Below, in pieces: positions 45,244 to 53,528 of a stretch of 64,000 nucleotides of DNA. Made by a program: the position numbers and the translations under genes. Origin of the DNA: Candidatus Nitromaritima sp. SCGC AAA288-L16. GTDB lineage: Bacteria; Nitrospinota; Nitrospinia; Nitrospinales; VA-1. How positions within the stretch are numbered: the first letter of the stretch is position 1; every line of letters begins with the position of its first letter. Under the pieces are notes generated by a model, which was given only the letters and a program-made list of their open reading frames with translations, was not told where the DNA came from and did not search any database. The stretch lies in NCBI GenBank assembly GCA_000372225.1, contig AQTY01000001.1, forward strand, positions 1-64,000, in the 5' to 3' direction.

Positions 45244-46437
45244 ATGGCAACAAGGAATAGGTATTACAATATTGAAGGGACGATACGAAGCGGATTTAAA
45301 CTTAGTCGAGACTACGAAACACTTGATTTTAGTTTTATAAAGATGAATGACGATGGCGTTAGAGCTCTCGTTGGTTCACGGTCCATTAAACAATTAAAAC
45401 GACTGACGATTAATAATAATAAATTAACTCAGGAGAGCGGATTAGCTATTGCAGAGTCTAAATGGTTAGAAAACCTTCAATCATTAAAATTATATCGGAA
45501 TAAAATAGGCCACGAGGGGCTAAAAGCATTGGCTGAATCAGATAAACTACCAAGCTTGAAATCACTTCGGTTAGCGCATAATCAAATTGGACCAGAGGGT
45601 GCGAAGTTTGTTGCAGAATCAAAGAATTTTGGCGGTTTGACCTCACTGGGACTTTCGGAAAATAGCCTAGGGGATGAAGGCATCAAATATTTGGCAGGGG
45701 CACAGAATTTAAAGGAATTAGAAATTTTAGATTTACGAAATAACAATATAACTGATGATGGTGCAACTGCATTTTCTACCTGCACAAATTTCCCCAACAT
45801 TCAAAAAGTTGAATTGTCAGATAATAAACTCACAGAAGTGGGTGAAAATGCTATGAAATCATTCCTGATTCTTAATTTAATTCATAAGGGAATTAAAGTG
45901 TCGGATGAAGGAATGATATGCGATTTAAGCAATCTTGGGATTGGTGACCTTGAATGCGATTATATAGCAAATTATGAAGGCTTCGACAATCTAAAGCATT
46001 TATATTTGGAATTGAATAAAATAACTGATGCTGGTATACAAAAAATTTCTAATTCAGAAAAAATGAAAGAGTTAACTCTCTTATCTCTAGACCGTAATAA
46101 GATAGGTGATAAAGGAGTTAAAAATATTGCCACATCCAGTTATTTAAATGGATTAACTCATTTAATGATTGAGCATAATGATATTACTGATGATGGAATA
46201 AATTCAATTTCATCGTCTGAAAATATGAGTTCTTTATTAAGGTTGTACGTTGACGGGAACCTTCATACTGATGATGGATTTGACACTCTTGGTAATTCAG
46301 AATATTTAAAACAACTAGAATATCCTGAGTTTGAACGTGATGAGGTTGAAATAGAAATGGTTGATGAGGAGGAAGAGTTCGAAGATATTGAAATCGAAGA
46401 TGTGGAAGAAGAAGAAATTTTAGAAGATGATGAATAG
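45244..46437 (+). CDS. ribonuclease-inhibitor-type LRR protein with acidic tail
   Basis: A 397 aa cytoplasmic protein with about twelve RI-type leucine-rich repeats in two blocks (about 25-215 and 230-345), for example LKRLTINNNKLT, LKSLRLAHNQIG and LEILDLRNNNIT, separated by a non-repeat linker. The last 45 residues are almost all acidic (EEEEFEDIEIED and similar). ATG 45244 is chosen because GGAG is 6 bases before it; the frame is open from 45232. It follows the alpha/beta hydrolase gene by 35 bases and converges with the unknown gene at 46484. Confidence 0.85.
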   Translation: MATRNRYYNIEGTIRSGFKLSRDYETLDFSFIKMNDDGVRALVGSRSIKQLKRLTINNNKLTQESGLAIAESKWLENLQSLKLYRNKIGHEGLKALAESDKLPSLKSLRLAHNQIGPEGAKFVAESKNFGGLTSLGLSENSLGDEGIKYLAGAQNLKELEILDLRNNNITDDGATAFSTCTNFPNIQKVELSDNKLTEVGENAMKSFLILNLIHKGIKVSDEGMICDLSNLGIGDLECDYIANYEGFDNLKHLYLELNKITDAGIQKISNSEKMKELTLLSLDRNKIGDKGVKNIATSSYLNGLTHLMIEHNDITDDGINSISSSENMSSLLRLYVDGNLHTDDGFDTLGNSEYLKQLEYPEFERDEVEIEMVDEEEEFEDIEIEDVEEEEILEDDE

Positions 46438-46483
46438 GGGCTATAAAATTTTTAATTCTCACCTATTTAATAACAGTTCTATC

Positions 46484-47023
46484 CTACCAAGAAGAAGTCC
46501 ACATTTCCTTAGTGGATTTCATTTTAAAAATTTCAGCAACCTTCTTATTGAACATTTCATCGTCAAAGGATTTTGTGTACTGATCGCCCGTGCCGCGGAA
46601 TGGATTCCAAGACATTACCATTCGCTCCACAAACATTTCCTCTAACTCTACACGTTTTATTTTTTTTATTATATGGGTTGCAGAGTCAACAAGAATTGCC
46701 CCCATCTGACATGAATCTTTTGCATATAGTTCTTCACAGTAACCCGGGGTTTCTTTTTCTTGTTGAGTAGGATTACAGGGTGCCTCCAATATCCAATTCT
46801 CACTTCCTATGGCAAAAAGGGGTATCGCCGGAAACTCTGACTCAATAAATAATTTAGTCCTCCATTTTCCTTCCCATGCATCTATTTTTTCTTGATTCAA
46901 ATTTTCCACATTAGCCATAAACAACATATCGCCTACTGGTGAAAATGAAAGACCTCCACCGGTACCTGCTATTTGTACAGGGCATTCTTTACCTTCTTCA
47001 AACTGAATTGCGGGCTGCTCCAT
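46484..47023 (-). CDS. hypothetical protein
   Basis: No family is recognised. The 179 aa product has no signal or membrane segment. It has a compact beta-rich first half (IAGTGGGLSFSPVGDMLFMA, SEFPAIPLFAIGSENWIL) and a helical second half. Three Cys residues occur at about 102-128 (APCNPTQ, GYCEELY, SCQMG). AAGGAT precedes the ATG. It lies alone between a convergent LRR gene and a divergent MBL-fold gene. Confidence 0.65.
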   Translation of the reverse strand: MEQPAIQFEEGKECPVQIAGTGGGLSFSPVGDMLFMANVENLNQEKIDAWEGKWRTKLFIESEFPAIPLFAIGSENWILEAPCNPTQQEKETPGYCEELYAKDSCQMGAILVDSATHIIKKIKRVELEEMFVERMVMSWNPFRGTGDQYTKSFDDEMFNKKVAEIFKMKSTKEMWTSSW

Positions 47024-47185
47024 TAGTTTTATATCCTTGAAAATTAATTTTTTTTTTGAATATTTAATTTAGCAAAAACGAAACTGAATGTGTAAAAGAA
47101 ATTGTTTTAAAGAGAATCTAAAAGAACTTGAGAATATAAAGTTATTAAGTTAGTGTTATTAGTTTACTTACTATTAATTAAAATA

Positions 47186-48577
47186 ATGCTAATAACTACC
47201 CTGATCGCGCATGCTAGCATGCTCATACAGTCGAACAAAACAACCATTCTAACCGATCCCGTTTGGTTTGATTACCTATGGGAGGAGGTTAATGTCCTGT
47301 GTCCCAGTATAGACCTCGATCTCAAAAAAATCCCACCAGTTGATGTTCTTAATATTTCCCATCGTCACCAAGATCATTTCGATGTCCGCACCTTAGCTTA
47401 TTTGGCGAGAAGCGATTCTGTCTTGAAACCAGATGCTACGATACTTGCTCCCAATGATGATATTCTAATTAATGTATTAAAGGAGCTTAATTATAAAAAT
47501 ATTATCATTGTAGAAGATTTTAAATCGATTTCGATAGGAGATGTGACCTTTACGCCAACACCTTCACTTAACGAAGGAGACTATTTCCCGGAACACGGTC
47601 TTCTTGTTAACGATGGTGAGGTTACAATCTGGAATCAAGTTGACACCGTAGTCAATCCCGAGATTATTTCATATATTAATAAGTTGTATGGCCGATTGGA
47701 TTTTTCTCACTCTCGGTTTCTTCCTTTATTGGAGGGTAATTTCACCCATCACAAAACTTTAGCTATACCTTTTGAAGAATATAGTTCATTTTTGAAGGTG
47801 GCAGGAGCACTTAAACCTAAATTTATTGTTCCTGGTTCAGCTGCATTTAGATATCGGGATGAACTTGATTTCCTAAACCGATATTCATTTCCCACCACAC
47901 CAGAACAATTTTTGGCGGACTTAGAAGATTTTTGTCCCGATATAAAGACAAGCACTTTTAATTCTGGAGATGTAGCCTTTATATCAAAAGAAGGTGTGAG
48001 GATAGACAAACAGTCTTCTGATTTTGTTCGGATTCTTATTGATGATAGTGATAAAATTACTTTCAAACCAGTTATGGAAGTTAGGCCAATCATATCAATA
48101 CCCAGTGATCCAGAATCAACTAGTAAAGAGATACAAATAATCGAAGAATTTATTGGTGGTACATATTTAGAAAAATTGACTGCCTCTGATAAGATTGATG
48201 GTTGGCGACATTGGCAGACTTTATATCAGTTAGAAATATTTGACTCGAATGGAAATTCTAAAAGCTGGAATATTGATTTCAGGGATAAAAAATTACGAGT
48301 AGATAAAAAGAGCCCAGGCAAAATTAATCTCTATGAAGGGATTGCTGCGTCTGATTTTTTTAAATTGATTAATGGTACCACTTCATGGGATTTTGTGGGC
48401 CTTAGTGGTAACTATAGAACGTTCAGCAACATCTATAGGGTCGGCCTAGGTACTTTTGAATTTTTCCCGATAGATAGGCCTTTTCCTTTACCGTTATTAC
48501 AAGTTTTTCCAAGTGATAGAGAAATGGATCGAAATAAATATATGAAAGATGTTTTGCGATGGAAAGAGAAGGCATGA
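47186..48577 (+). CDS. MBL-fold metallohydrolase
   Basis: The 463 aa protein has an N-terminal metallo-beta-lactamase fold. The metal motif HRHQDH is at 59-64, and the opening AHASMLIQSNKTTILTDPVW is typical of the UlaG/NAPE-PLD-like branch. A middle segment with FIVPGSAAFRYRDE resembles MBL proteins related to CMP-sialic acid hydroxylase; the C-terminal 170 residues are not recognised. The frame is open from GTG 47153, which would add a hydrophobic stretch; ATG 47186 is preferred by comparison with the fold. The substrate is unknown. Confidence 0.8.
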   Translation: MLITTLIAHASMLIQSNKTTILTDPVWFDYLWEEVNVLCPSIDLDLKKIPPVDVLNISHRHQDHFDVRTLAYLARSDSVLKPDATILAPNDDILINVLKELNYKNIIIVEDFKSISIGDVTFTPTPSLNEGDYFPEHGLLVNDGEVTIWNQVDTVVNPEIISYINKLYGRLDFSHSRFLPLLEGNFTHHKTLAIPFEEYSSFLKVAGALKPKFIVPGSAAFRYRDELDFLNRYSFPTTPEQFLADLEDFCPDIKTSTFNSGDVAFISKEGVRIDKQSSDFVRILIDDSDKITFKPVMEVRPIISIPSDPESTSKEIQIIEEFIGGTYLEKLTASDKIDGWRHWQTLYQLEIFDSNGNSKSWNIDFRDKKLRVDKKSPGKINLYEGIAASDFFKLINGTTSWDFVGLSGNYRTFSNIYRVGLGTFEFFPIDRPFPLPLLQVFPSDREMDRNKYMKDVLRWKEKA

Positions 48578-48606
48578 GGTAAGCATCTTAACGCATTACT
48601 TTAAAA

Positions 48607-48635
48607 TTGCGATATGAGAATGATTGGGTTAGTAT
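48607..48635 (+). promoter_or_regulatory. possible promoter for tRNA-Met
   Basis: TTGCGA (48607-48612) and TAGTAT (48630-48635) are 17 bases apart and place transcription start about 15 bases before the tRNA. Confidence 0.35.
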
Positions 48636-48657
48636 TTCGATGCTTCTTTCGTGATAA

Positions 48658-48734
48658 GGCGGTGTAGCTCAGCTGGTTAGAGCATACGGTTCATATCCGT
48701 AGTGTCCGGGGTTCAAGTCCCTGCACCGCCACCA
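48658..48734 (+). tRNA. tRNA with anticodon CAT, probably elongator Met
   Basis: A 77-base tRNA. The acceptor GGCGGTG pairs with CACCGCC, the discriminator is A, CCA is encoded, and the anticodon CAT is at 48692-48694 in loop TTCATAT with stem TACGG/CCGTA. The paired first base excludes initiator tRNA. tRNA-Ile2, the TilS substrate, also has CAT, so Met is likely but not certain. Confidence 0.9.
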
Positions 48735-48741
48735 AGTAAGT

Positions 48742-48780
48742 AAGGGCCTCCAGAGTTTATCTGTTGGCCCTTTTTTTTGA
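48742..48780 (+). terminator. rho-independent terminator after tRNA-Met
   Basis: The stem AAGGGCC (48742-48748) / GGCCCTT (48766-48772) has a 17-base loop and is followed by T residues. It starts 8 bases after the tRNA. Confidence 0.88.
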
Positions 48781-48981
48781 TTAAATAAAGATTAATAGAA
48801 ATGTTACTATCATTTTTTTAATTATTATTAATTCAATTGTCTTGAGTTAAAATAATACAGGAATCTGATTATCCTGTTCTAAACATCTTTACCGCTAATT
48901 ATTTTGATTTCATTGTGTCTTTGCTATTTATCACTAGTGTTTCCTTATCGATTTTCATATTAAGTTTTTTGCAAGTTCTAT

Positions 48982-50175
48982 ATGAGTATTAAGCGTGTTA
49001 TTTTTTTTGATTGCTTCTCTGGCATAAGCGGGGATATGATTTTGGGTGCCCTTGTGAGCTTGGGGGTCGATATAAAAGAAATACAAAATTGGCTCAAGTC
49101 TTTAAAATTAAAGGGCTATAAACTTAATTCGCGACAAGTCAAACGAAATGGGTTCGTTGGCACCAAGGTTAATGTGGTTTTAAATCAAACCTCTCAAAAA
49201 TCCTGCCCCGCACGATCTTTCAATGATATTAAAAGTCTAATTGAAAAATCAGATTTACCACAAATCGTAAAATTTAATTCTATTGCAATTTTTCGACGTA
49301 TTGGCAAAGTTGAAGCTAAAGTACATGGAACTACAATTAATAGGATTCACTTCCATGAAGTAGGGGCTATCGATTCCATTATTGATATTGTTGGCGGGTC
49401 ATTAGCTATGGATTTGTTAGATGCTGGTCTGATAATCTCATCGCCAATAAATACAGGTGAAGGGATAGTTAAATGTGATCATGGCGTATTACCCGTGCCT
49501 GCACCGGCAACTCTAGAACTATTAAAAGGTATTCCCTGTTATTCTAGTGGAGTTGAAAAAGAATTGACCACTCCCACGGGCGCTGCATTTATTGGGCATT
49601 TCGCAGAAAAATTTGGATCTTTACCTAATATGGATGTGTTAAGCACCGGTTATGGTGCAGGTACCCATGAGATAAAAAATATTCCTAATCTCCTTCGGGT
49701 TGTCCTTGGAAAAAGTGAAGAGTCATCTCATCATCGATCAATGAAGGTAATAGAAACAAATATTGATGATATGAATCCAGAGTTTTATGATTATGTGATA
49801 GATCAATTGTTCAATGCTGGTGCAGTTGATGTTTTTTTCGCGCCGATACACATGAAAAAAAATAGACCCGGAATACTTCTATCAGTAATAACTTCTACAG
49901 AGTTCTTTGATTCGGTAGTACGAGTTTTACTAGAGGAAACGTCAACGCTTGGTGTTAGACATTATGATGTCGATCGTGTGGAATTGCCACGAAAACAAAC
50001 AATGATTATGACCCCTTTTGGAAAGGTGCGTGTAAAAATAGGAGGACTTGACAAATCTTCACGAACTATTTCGCCTGAGTATGAAGACTGCAGAAAAATC
50101 GCTCTAAAAAAAGAAATCCCAGTTAAAAGGGTCTACGATGAAGCATTAAAAGTTGCGTGGAAGTTAGAAATGTAG
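48982..50175 (+). CDS. larC: nickel-pincer cofactor synthesis protein LarC
   Basis: LarC is the CTP-dependent nickel insertase that finishes the nickel-pincer nucleotide. The 397 aa sequence starts with FFDCFSGISGDMILGALVSL and has HFHEVGAIDSIIDIVGG near 130, TPTGAAF near 192, TGYGAGTHE near 217 and ETNIDDMNPE near 253. The reading frame is intact, in contrast with some species where larC is expressed by frameshifting. It follows tRNA-Met by about 250 bases and converges with the DUF507 pair. larB is 10 kb upstream. Confidence 0.94.
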   Translation: MSIKRVIFFDCFSGISGDMILGALVSLGVDIKEIQNWLKSLKLKGYKLNSRQVKRNGFVGTKVNVVLNQTSQKSCPARSFNDIKSLIEKSDLPQIVKFNSIAIFRRIGKVEAKVHGTTINRIHFHEVGAIDSIIDIVGGSLAMDLLDAGLIISSPINTGEGIVKCDHGVLPVPAPATLELLKGIPCYSSGVEKELTTPTGAAFIGHFAEKFGSLPNMDVLSTGYGAGTHEIKNIPNLLRVVLGKSEESSHHRSMKVIETNIDDMNPEFYDYVIDQLFNAGAVDVFFAPIHMKKNRPGILLSVITSTEFFDSVVRVLLEETSTLGVRHYDVDRVELPRKQTMIMTPFGKVRVKIGGLDKSSRTISPEYEDCRKIALKKEIPVKRVYDEALKVAWKLEM

Positions 50176-50183
50176 ACTGATTA

Positions 50184-50465
50184 TTATAGACCGTGTTTGG
50201 ACAGGTGTTCTTCATAGTGTTTGTTATAGAGAATGTCCCACTCATCCGTACCTTCACGTAGTTTACGGGAGTAAGACGCGCATACCTTACGGGCATTTTC
50301 ATCCGCTTGGTCTTCAATTTTTAAATATTCGTTCATAACATGAGTAATTTCAAGACGGACTTCATTTAGCTCTGCCTTATAATCGAAATCTTCCATGTTC
50401 TCAAGTTTGTCAATAATTATTTTACTAATGTGATTAACTTTTTCTCTGCTTATTCTCATATTCAT
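50184..50465 (-). CDS. DUF507 family protein
   Basis: A 93 aa, mostly helical protein matching DUF507 by its opening MRISREKVNHISK and its helical spacing with Leu/Ile/Glu heptads. Function is unknown. A second ATG two codons in may be the start. It is preceded by a paralogue 6 bases upstream, so the two are co-transcribed and may form a heterodimer. Confidence 0.8.
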   Translation of the reverse strand: MNMRISREKVNHISKIIIDKLENMEDFDYKAELNEVRLEITHVMNEYLKIEDQADENARKVCASYSRKLREGTDEWDILYNKHYEEHLSKHGL

Positions 50466-50471
50466 ATCTTG

Positions 50472-50753
50472 TTAAAATATTAACCCACGCTCACGGGCCA
50501 ACTTAGATTTGACCAATTGAAAAACTCTTCCATAATCAATCATACTGCGCTCATATTCATCAGTCCTTGAATCGAGTAATTCTTTAACCTCTTCATTGAG
50601 ATGGTCTTCAACCATCAGGTCATCTATGATTATCTCACTGATTATCGACTCTAATTTATTATGACTACTTTCCCAGATAATTAAATTTTTGCTAAGCAAT
50701 GATTCAATGATTTTTTTTGAAATTTTTTCAATGGATTCTTTCTTAAGTCTCAT
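50472..50753 (-). CDS. DUF507 family protein, paralogue
   Basis: A 93 aa helical protein starting MRLKKESIEKISKKIIESL, the DUF507 N-terminal pattern. It has the same length as its neighbour, which starts 6 bases after it. The two are divergent in sequence but align end to end, indicating an old tandem duplication. No signal peptide is seen. Confidence 0.8.
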   Translation of the reverse strand: MRLKKESIEKISKKIIESLLSKNLIIWESSHNKLESIISEIIIDDLMVEDHLNEEVKELLDSRTDEYERSMIDYGRVFQLVKSKLARERGLIF

Positions 50754-50922
50754 TTGTCAATTAGTAAATAAATATTTTTAGTTTGAATATTGTTATTCGA
50801 AAAACATTAATTGGCGAAGTAAAAAAAGTTGCAAAAAAACCACCTATGGAAAATAACTTCAAAATAAAATAAGAGGCCGGATGAGTTTTTCACTGTTTAT
50901 TTTAAAATTCATAATAATCCGA

Positions 50923-51105
50923 TCATTCTTTCTCACCTAACACAAGTATAAGATTATCCGCAGTTATTTGAAGGTCAAGTATTTTAATGTTTTTATTGTG
51001 AAGATCAGCAATCATTTTATTAGCCATTTTTTCAATGGCGGCGGCATTTTCTTCAACTATATTTATAACCTTAATACCCGCAATGATATGGCCTTCCATT
51101 TCCAT
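50923..51105 (-). CDS. possible small protein
   Basis: A 60 aa frame with balanced, protein-like composition (EENAAAIEKMANKMIADLHN, then ILDLQITADNLILVLGE). The pattern of helix followed by strands could be a small folded domain. No ribosome binding site or known family is seen. It may be real or accidental. Confidence 0.4.
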   Translation of the reverse strand: MEMEGHIIAGIKVINIVEENAAAIEKMANKMIADLHNKNIKILDLQITADNLILVLGEKE

Positions 51106-51353
51106 ATGGGTCTACCAAAAACAAGAGATCATAACTACCATAGTAATGATGTTACTCTTTCTATAAAAGAATTTTATTATGTATTATTTTTATCATTCCA
51201 TCAATTTATTAATAAATCTGCACAATATCTCTATAACTGAGTTATTTAATTGAATATTGAATTTCGAGTTTATTTTCAGTAATATGTTTGTAATTCTCTT
51301 CTAATTGCTAGTTAGAATTTTAAAGTTTTTTGATTTATTTTATTTTTTTAGTC

Positions 51354-51380
51354 GCGTCGAGGCATGTCGGCGCTTTTTTT
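51354..51380 (+). terminator. orphan rho-independent terminator upstream of tatC
   Basis: The stem GCGTCGA (51354-51360) / TCGGCGC (51367-51373) has one G-T pair and a 6-base loop, and is followed by seven T. It works only in the plus direction. The nearest plus-strand gene upstream (larC) ends 1.2 kb away. tatC starts 23 bases later, so it may be an attenuator or end an unseen small RNA. Confidence 0.75.
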
Positions 51381-51402
51381 ATTTTAGAAATTTGCTTATA
51401 CA

Positions 51403-52254
51403 GTGGTTAAAAACGTAAACTTTACTGAGAAAATTCCTATCAGTCACCATCTTATCGAAATTCGTGATCGATTGGTGCTTGTCGGTATTGTTGTTGGTCT
51501 TTTTTTTGGTTTGTGTTTTTATTTTATAGACTTTCTACTTCTCTGGCTACAAGATCCCCTCCCTTTGAAGTATCGCAATGCACTAATTTATATATCCCCT
51601 ACTGAAGTTTTTTTTACCCATATGAAGGTTGCTTTTATGGGGTCCACGTTTATATCCATGCCATTTATTCTCTACCATATTTGGTTTTTTATAGCCCCTG
51701 GACTAAAAGTTAAAGAAAAGAAAATTACTTCTATGTTTGTCCTTGCAGGAACATTTTTTTTCATTTTTGGAGGAATCTTTTGTTATTTTCTTGTATTACC
51801 CCTTGGGTTGAAGTTTCTGCTTGGATATGGGTCTAAATTTTGGACAATGCAGGTAACTATCGAGCTTTATTTCAATTTTATTGTAAAACTTATACTAGCA
51901 TTTGCCTTTGCTTTCCAAACCCCTTTGTTGATGGTTTTACTTACTAAGTTTGGAGTAACTAATACGGTCCAAATGAAGTTGTACCGAAAATGGGCCTTTC
52001 TTGGATGCTTTTTGCTTGCCTCTGTTTTAACCCCTCCTGATATTATTACTCAGGTTTTGCTTGGTTTTCCCTTATACGGACTTTATGAGTTTGGAGTTAT
52101 TATATCCACCTGGTTTGAAGATCCAAAACAACGTGAGCTAATTTTGAGAAGAATGGAAGCCGAAAAAGAGGCACGTAAAATGGCTAAACAGGGGAAGGCG
52201 GCTCCTAAAACAAAGAGTAAAGTGACTGTCAAAAAAGTTGTTCTTGATGAATAA
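51403..52254 (+). CDS. tatC: Sec-independent protein translocase subunit TatC
   Basis: TatC is the receptor for twin-arginine signal peptides and moves folded proteins across the inner membrane. The 283 aa protein has the N-terminal motif HHLIEIRDRL, six membrane helices, and the SPTEVFFTHMKVAF and FLGCFLLASVLTPPDIITQ segments of the family. The basic C-terminal tail (about 45 residues, ending in KKVVLDE) is long. The start is GTG. No tatA or tatB lies next to it. The Rieske protein in this window, with its RR motif, is a likely substrate. Confidence 0.95.
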   Translation: MVKNVNFTEKIPISHHLIEIRDRLVLVGIVVGLFFGLCFYFIDFLLLWLQDPLPLKYRNALIYISPTEVFFTHMKVAFMGSTFISMPFILYHIWFFIAPGLKVKEKKITSMFVLAGTFFFIFGGIFCYFLVLPLGLKFLLGYGSKFWTMQVTIELYFNFIVKLILAFAFAFQTPLLMVLLTKFGVTNTVQMKLYRKWAFLGCFLLASVLTPPDIITQVLLGFPLYGLYEFGVIISTWFEDPKQRELILRRMEAEKEARKMAKQGKAAPKTKSKVTVKKVVLDE

Positions 52255-52267
52255 GGCAATAAAAAAA

Positions 52268-52954
52268 CTAAAATAAGAAACCAAGAAGAGTGTTTACCCT
52301 TGGATAAGCACTTTTGATAATAACTCCTCCTGCTGCACAACTTGCATGGAAAATGATGGAAGAATAAAGTGTTTTGGTAGATTTATATAGAAAGCTTGTG
52401 ACGACGCCTAATCCAAAAGACCCTAGACTCAATTTAAATCCAGCTAAGGAATAAATAATGCCTGAAGCATAAATTGCAAGGATTGGATTTATTTTTTTTA
52501 ATATTGACTGGAATATAATTCCTGTAAAAAACACTTGTTCTATGAAAGGAATTATTAAAAGGATACCTGCGTATTCTGCCGTAGAACCCATATAAATAAA
52601 ACTTTTTGCATCTGGTCGATTGTTGAATAAATCGTGATCGGCCAGGCCTGTTGAATCGATACCAAAATTCAATAAAAATAGACCGAATAATAATCCTCCG
52701 CCGGATAAGAACCCGATAAGCAAGTCATTCTTTAAATATTTTATGGAAAAGCCTAATATCTTGATATTTAATCTATATAACGCAAATAAAATAATCACGA
52801 AAAAATAGATACTATCTATATATTTGAATAGCCATGGGTTCGTGTGGAAAAATATGTTTTTCCCAGGAAGAACAAGCAGTAGGTAAAAACTTAGGATGGG
52901 AATTGTGGTGCGAACTGACCATGGAGCACCGCAATTATTGTCATTACTGTGCAA
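52268..52954 (-). CDS. CPBP-like intramembrane protein with degenerate active site
   Basis: A 228 aa membrane protein with about seven hydrophobic segments. The region PFIEQVFFTGIIFQSILKK corresponds to motif 1 of CPBP (Abi/CAAX-like) intramembrane proteases, where EExxxR is expected; here only one Glu of the pair and no Arg remain. A later IIFHASC fits motif 3, while motif 2 (FxxxH) is not found. Protease activity is therefore doubtful. It converges with tatC with a 13-base gap. Confidence 0.65.
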   Translation of the reverse strand: MHSNDNNCGAPWSVRTTIPILSFYLLLVLPGKNIFFHTNPWLFKYIDSIYFFVIILFALYRLNIKILGFSIKYLKNDLLIGFLSGGGLLFGLFLLNFGIDSTGLADHDLFNNRPDAKSFIYMGSTAEYAGILLIIPFIEQVFFTGIIFQSILKKINPILAIYASGIIYSLAGFKLSLGSFGLGVVTSFLYKSTKTLYSSIIFHASCAAGGVIIKSAYPRVNTLLGFLF

Positions 52955-53002
52955 TGTATCTTCTCTCTAAATAAAAGTAATGCCCCTAGACATACTATAA
53001 AG

Positions 53003-53251
53003 TTATTTGGTTGTTAGATTTTGCTTTTTCCCGGACAAGTGTCCGATTGGAAAGCTTGTTTTCACTCCACTTAAATGTTCATCCCTAAAAGTTAATTCTG
53101 GGTGAATACCGCCACTGATGTGCGTTATTTTTGTCTGGATGGATCGGTCTGATGAGTTAATTTCCGCCCTAATTATTTTTGACTGGATATAGAATCCACC
53201 AAAAATTAGGGCTGACAATAAGCAGGATTCAATAAATATATTTTTCCACAT
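53003..53251 (-). CDS. small membrane-anchored hypothetical protein
   Basis: An 82 aa protein with one N-terminal hydrophobic segment (about 5-22) and a polar C-terminal domain with HISGGIHPELTF. No family is recognised. It lies 48 bases upstream of the CPBP-like gene on the same strand and may be co-transcribed. Confidence 0.55.
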   Translation of the reverse strand: MWKNIFIESCLLSALIFGGFYIQSKIIRAEINSSDRSIQTKITHISGGIHPELTFRDEHLSGVKTSFPIGHLSGKKQNLTTK

Positions 53252-53301
53252 TTCAGCAGGTAATGGTAGTTGTCTTAAAAACGCGTTACATTATATCTTT
53301 T

Positions 53302-53313
53302 TTGTCGCGACAA
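53302..53313. promoter_or_regulatory. 12-base perfect palindrome, possible operator
   Basis: TTGTCGCGACAA is a perfect 12-base inverted repeat, about 40 bases upstream of the promoter for rpiB and 50 bases upstream of the 53251 gene on the other strand. The GC-rich core stands out in AT-rich DNA and suggests a dimeric regulator site. Confidence 0.35.
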
Positions 53314-53348
53314 TAAACTAGTTAATTGTAAAGAAAAAATCGCTGTAG

Positions 53349-53377
53349 TTGACAAAAATCAGGTATTTATTTACTAT
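53349..53377 (+). promoter_or_regulatory. promoter of rpiB-glyA-nrdR
   Basis: A perfect TTGACA (53349-53354) is followed after 17 bases by TACTAT (53372-53377). The predicted leader before rpiB is about 145 bases. Confidence 0.55.
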
Positions 53378-53528
53378 CAGATATCAATATTTCTGCTTTG
53401 CGTATTGATTCTTTTGCGGTAGTGGTTTTGAACTTATTGTCTTTCTCTCCAAAAATTTTTTTCTCTCGACCGGTGTTTTATAGGCTAATACTGCACCACT
53501 TATTAATATTGATTAGTAAATATTTTTC

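Larger units (their letters stand above)
50754..51402. other. AT-rich region with one doubtful small gene and an orphan terminator
   Basis: About 650 bases between the DUF507 genes and tatC. They contain only a possible 60 aa gene on the minus strand and a strong plus-strand terminator just before tatC, listed separately. The plus-strand frame across 50968-51240 is judged a shadow. A small RNA is possible in 51110-51380. Confidence 0.4.

Noticed and set aside
48658..48734. Initiator tRNA-Met
   Set aside because: The first base pair of the acceptor is G-C, whereas initiator tRNAs have an unpaired first position; the anticodon alone was not enough.
48982..50175. Programmed frameshift in larC
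   Set aside because: Known in some larC genes, but here the frame is continuous over the full family length.
50968..51240. A 90-codon plus-strand frame upstream of tatC
   Set aside because: It is rich in Phe, Tyr, His and Asn as expected from AT-rich non-coding DNA, and it overlaps the more plausible minus-strand frame.
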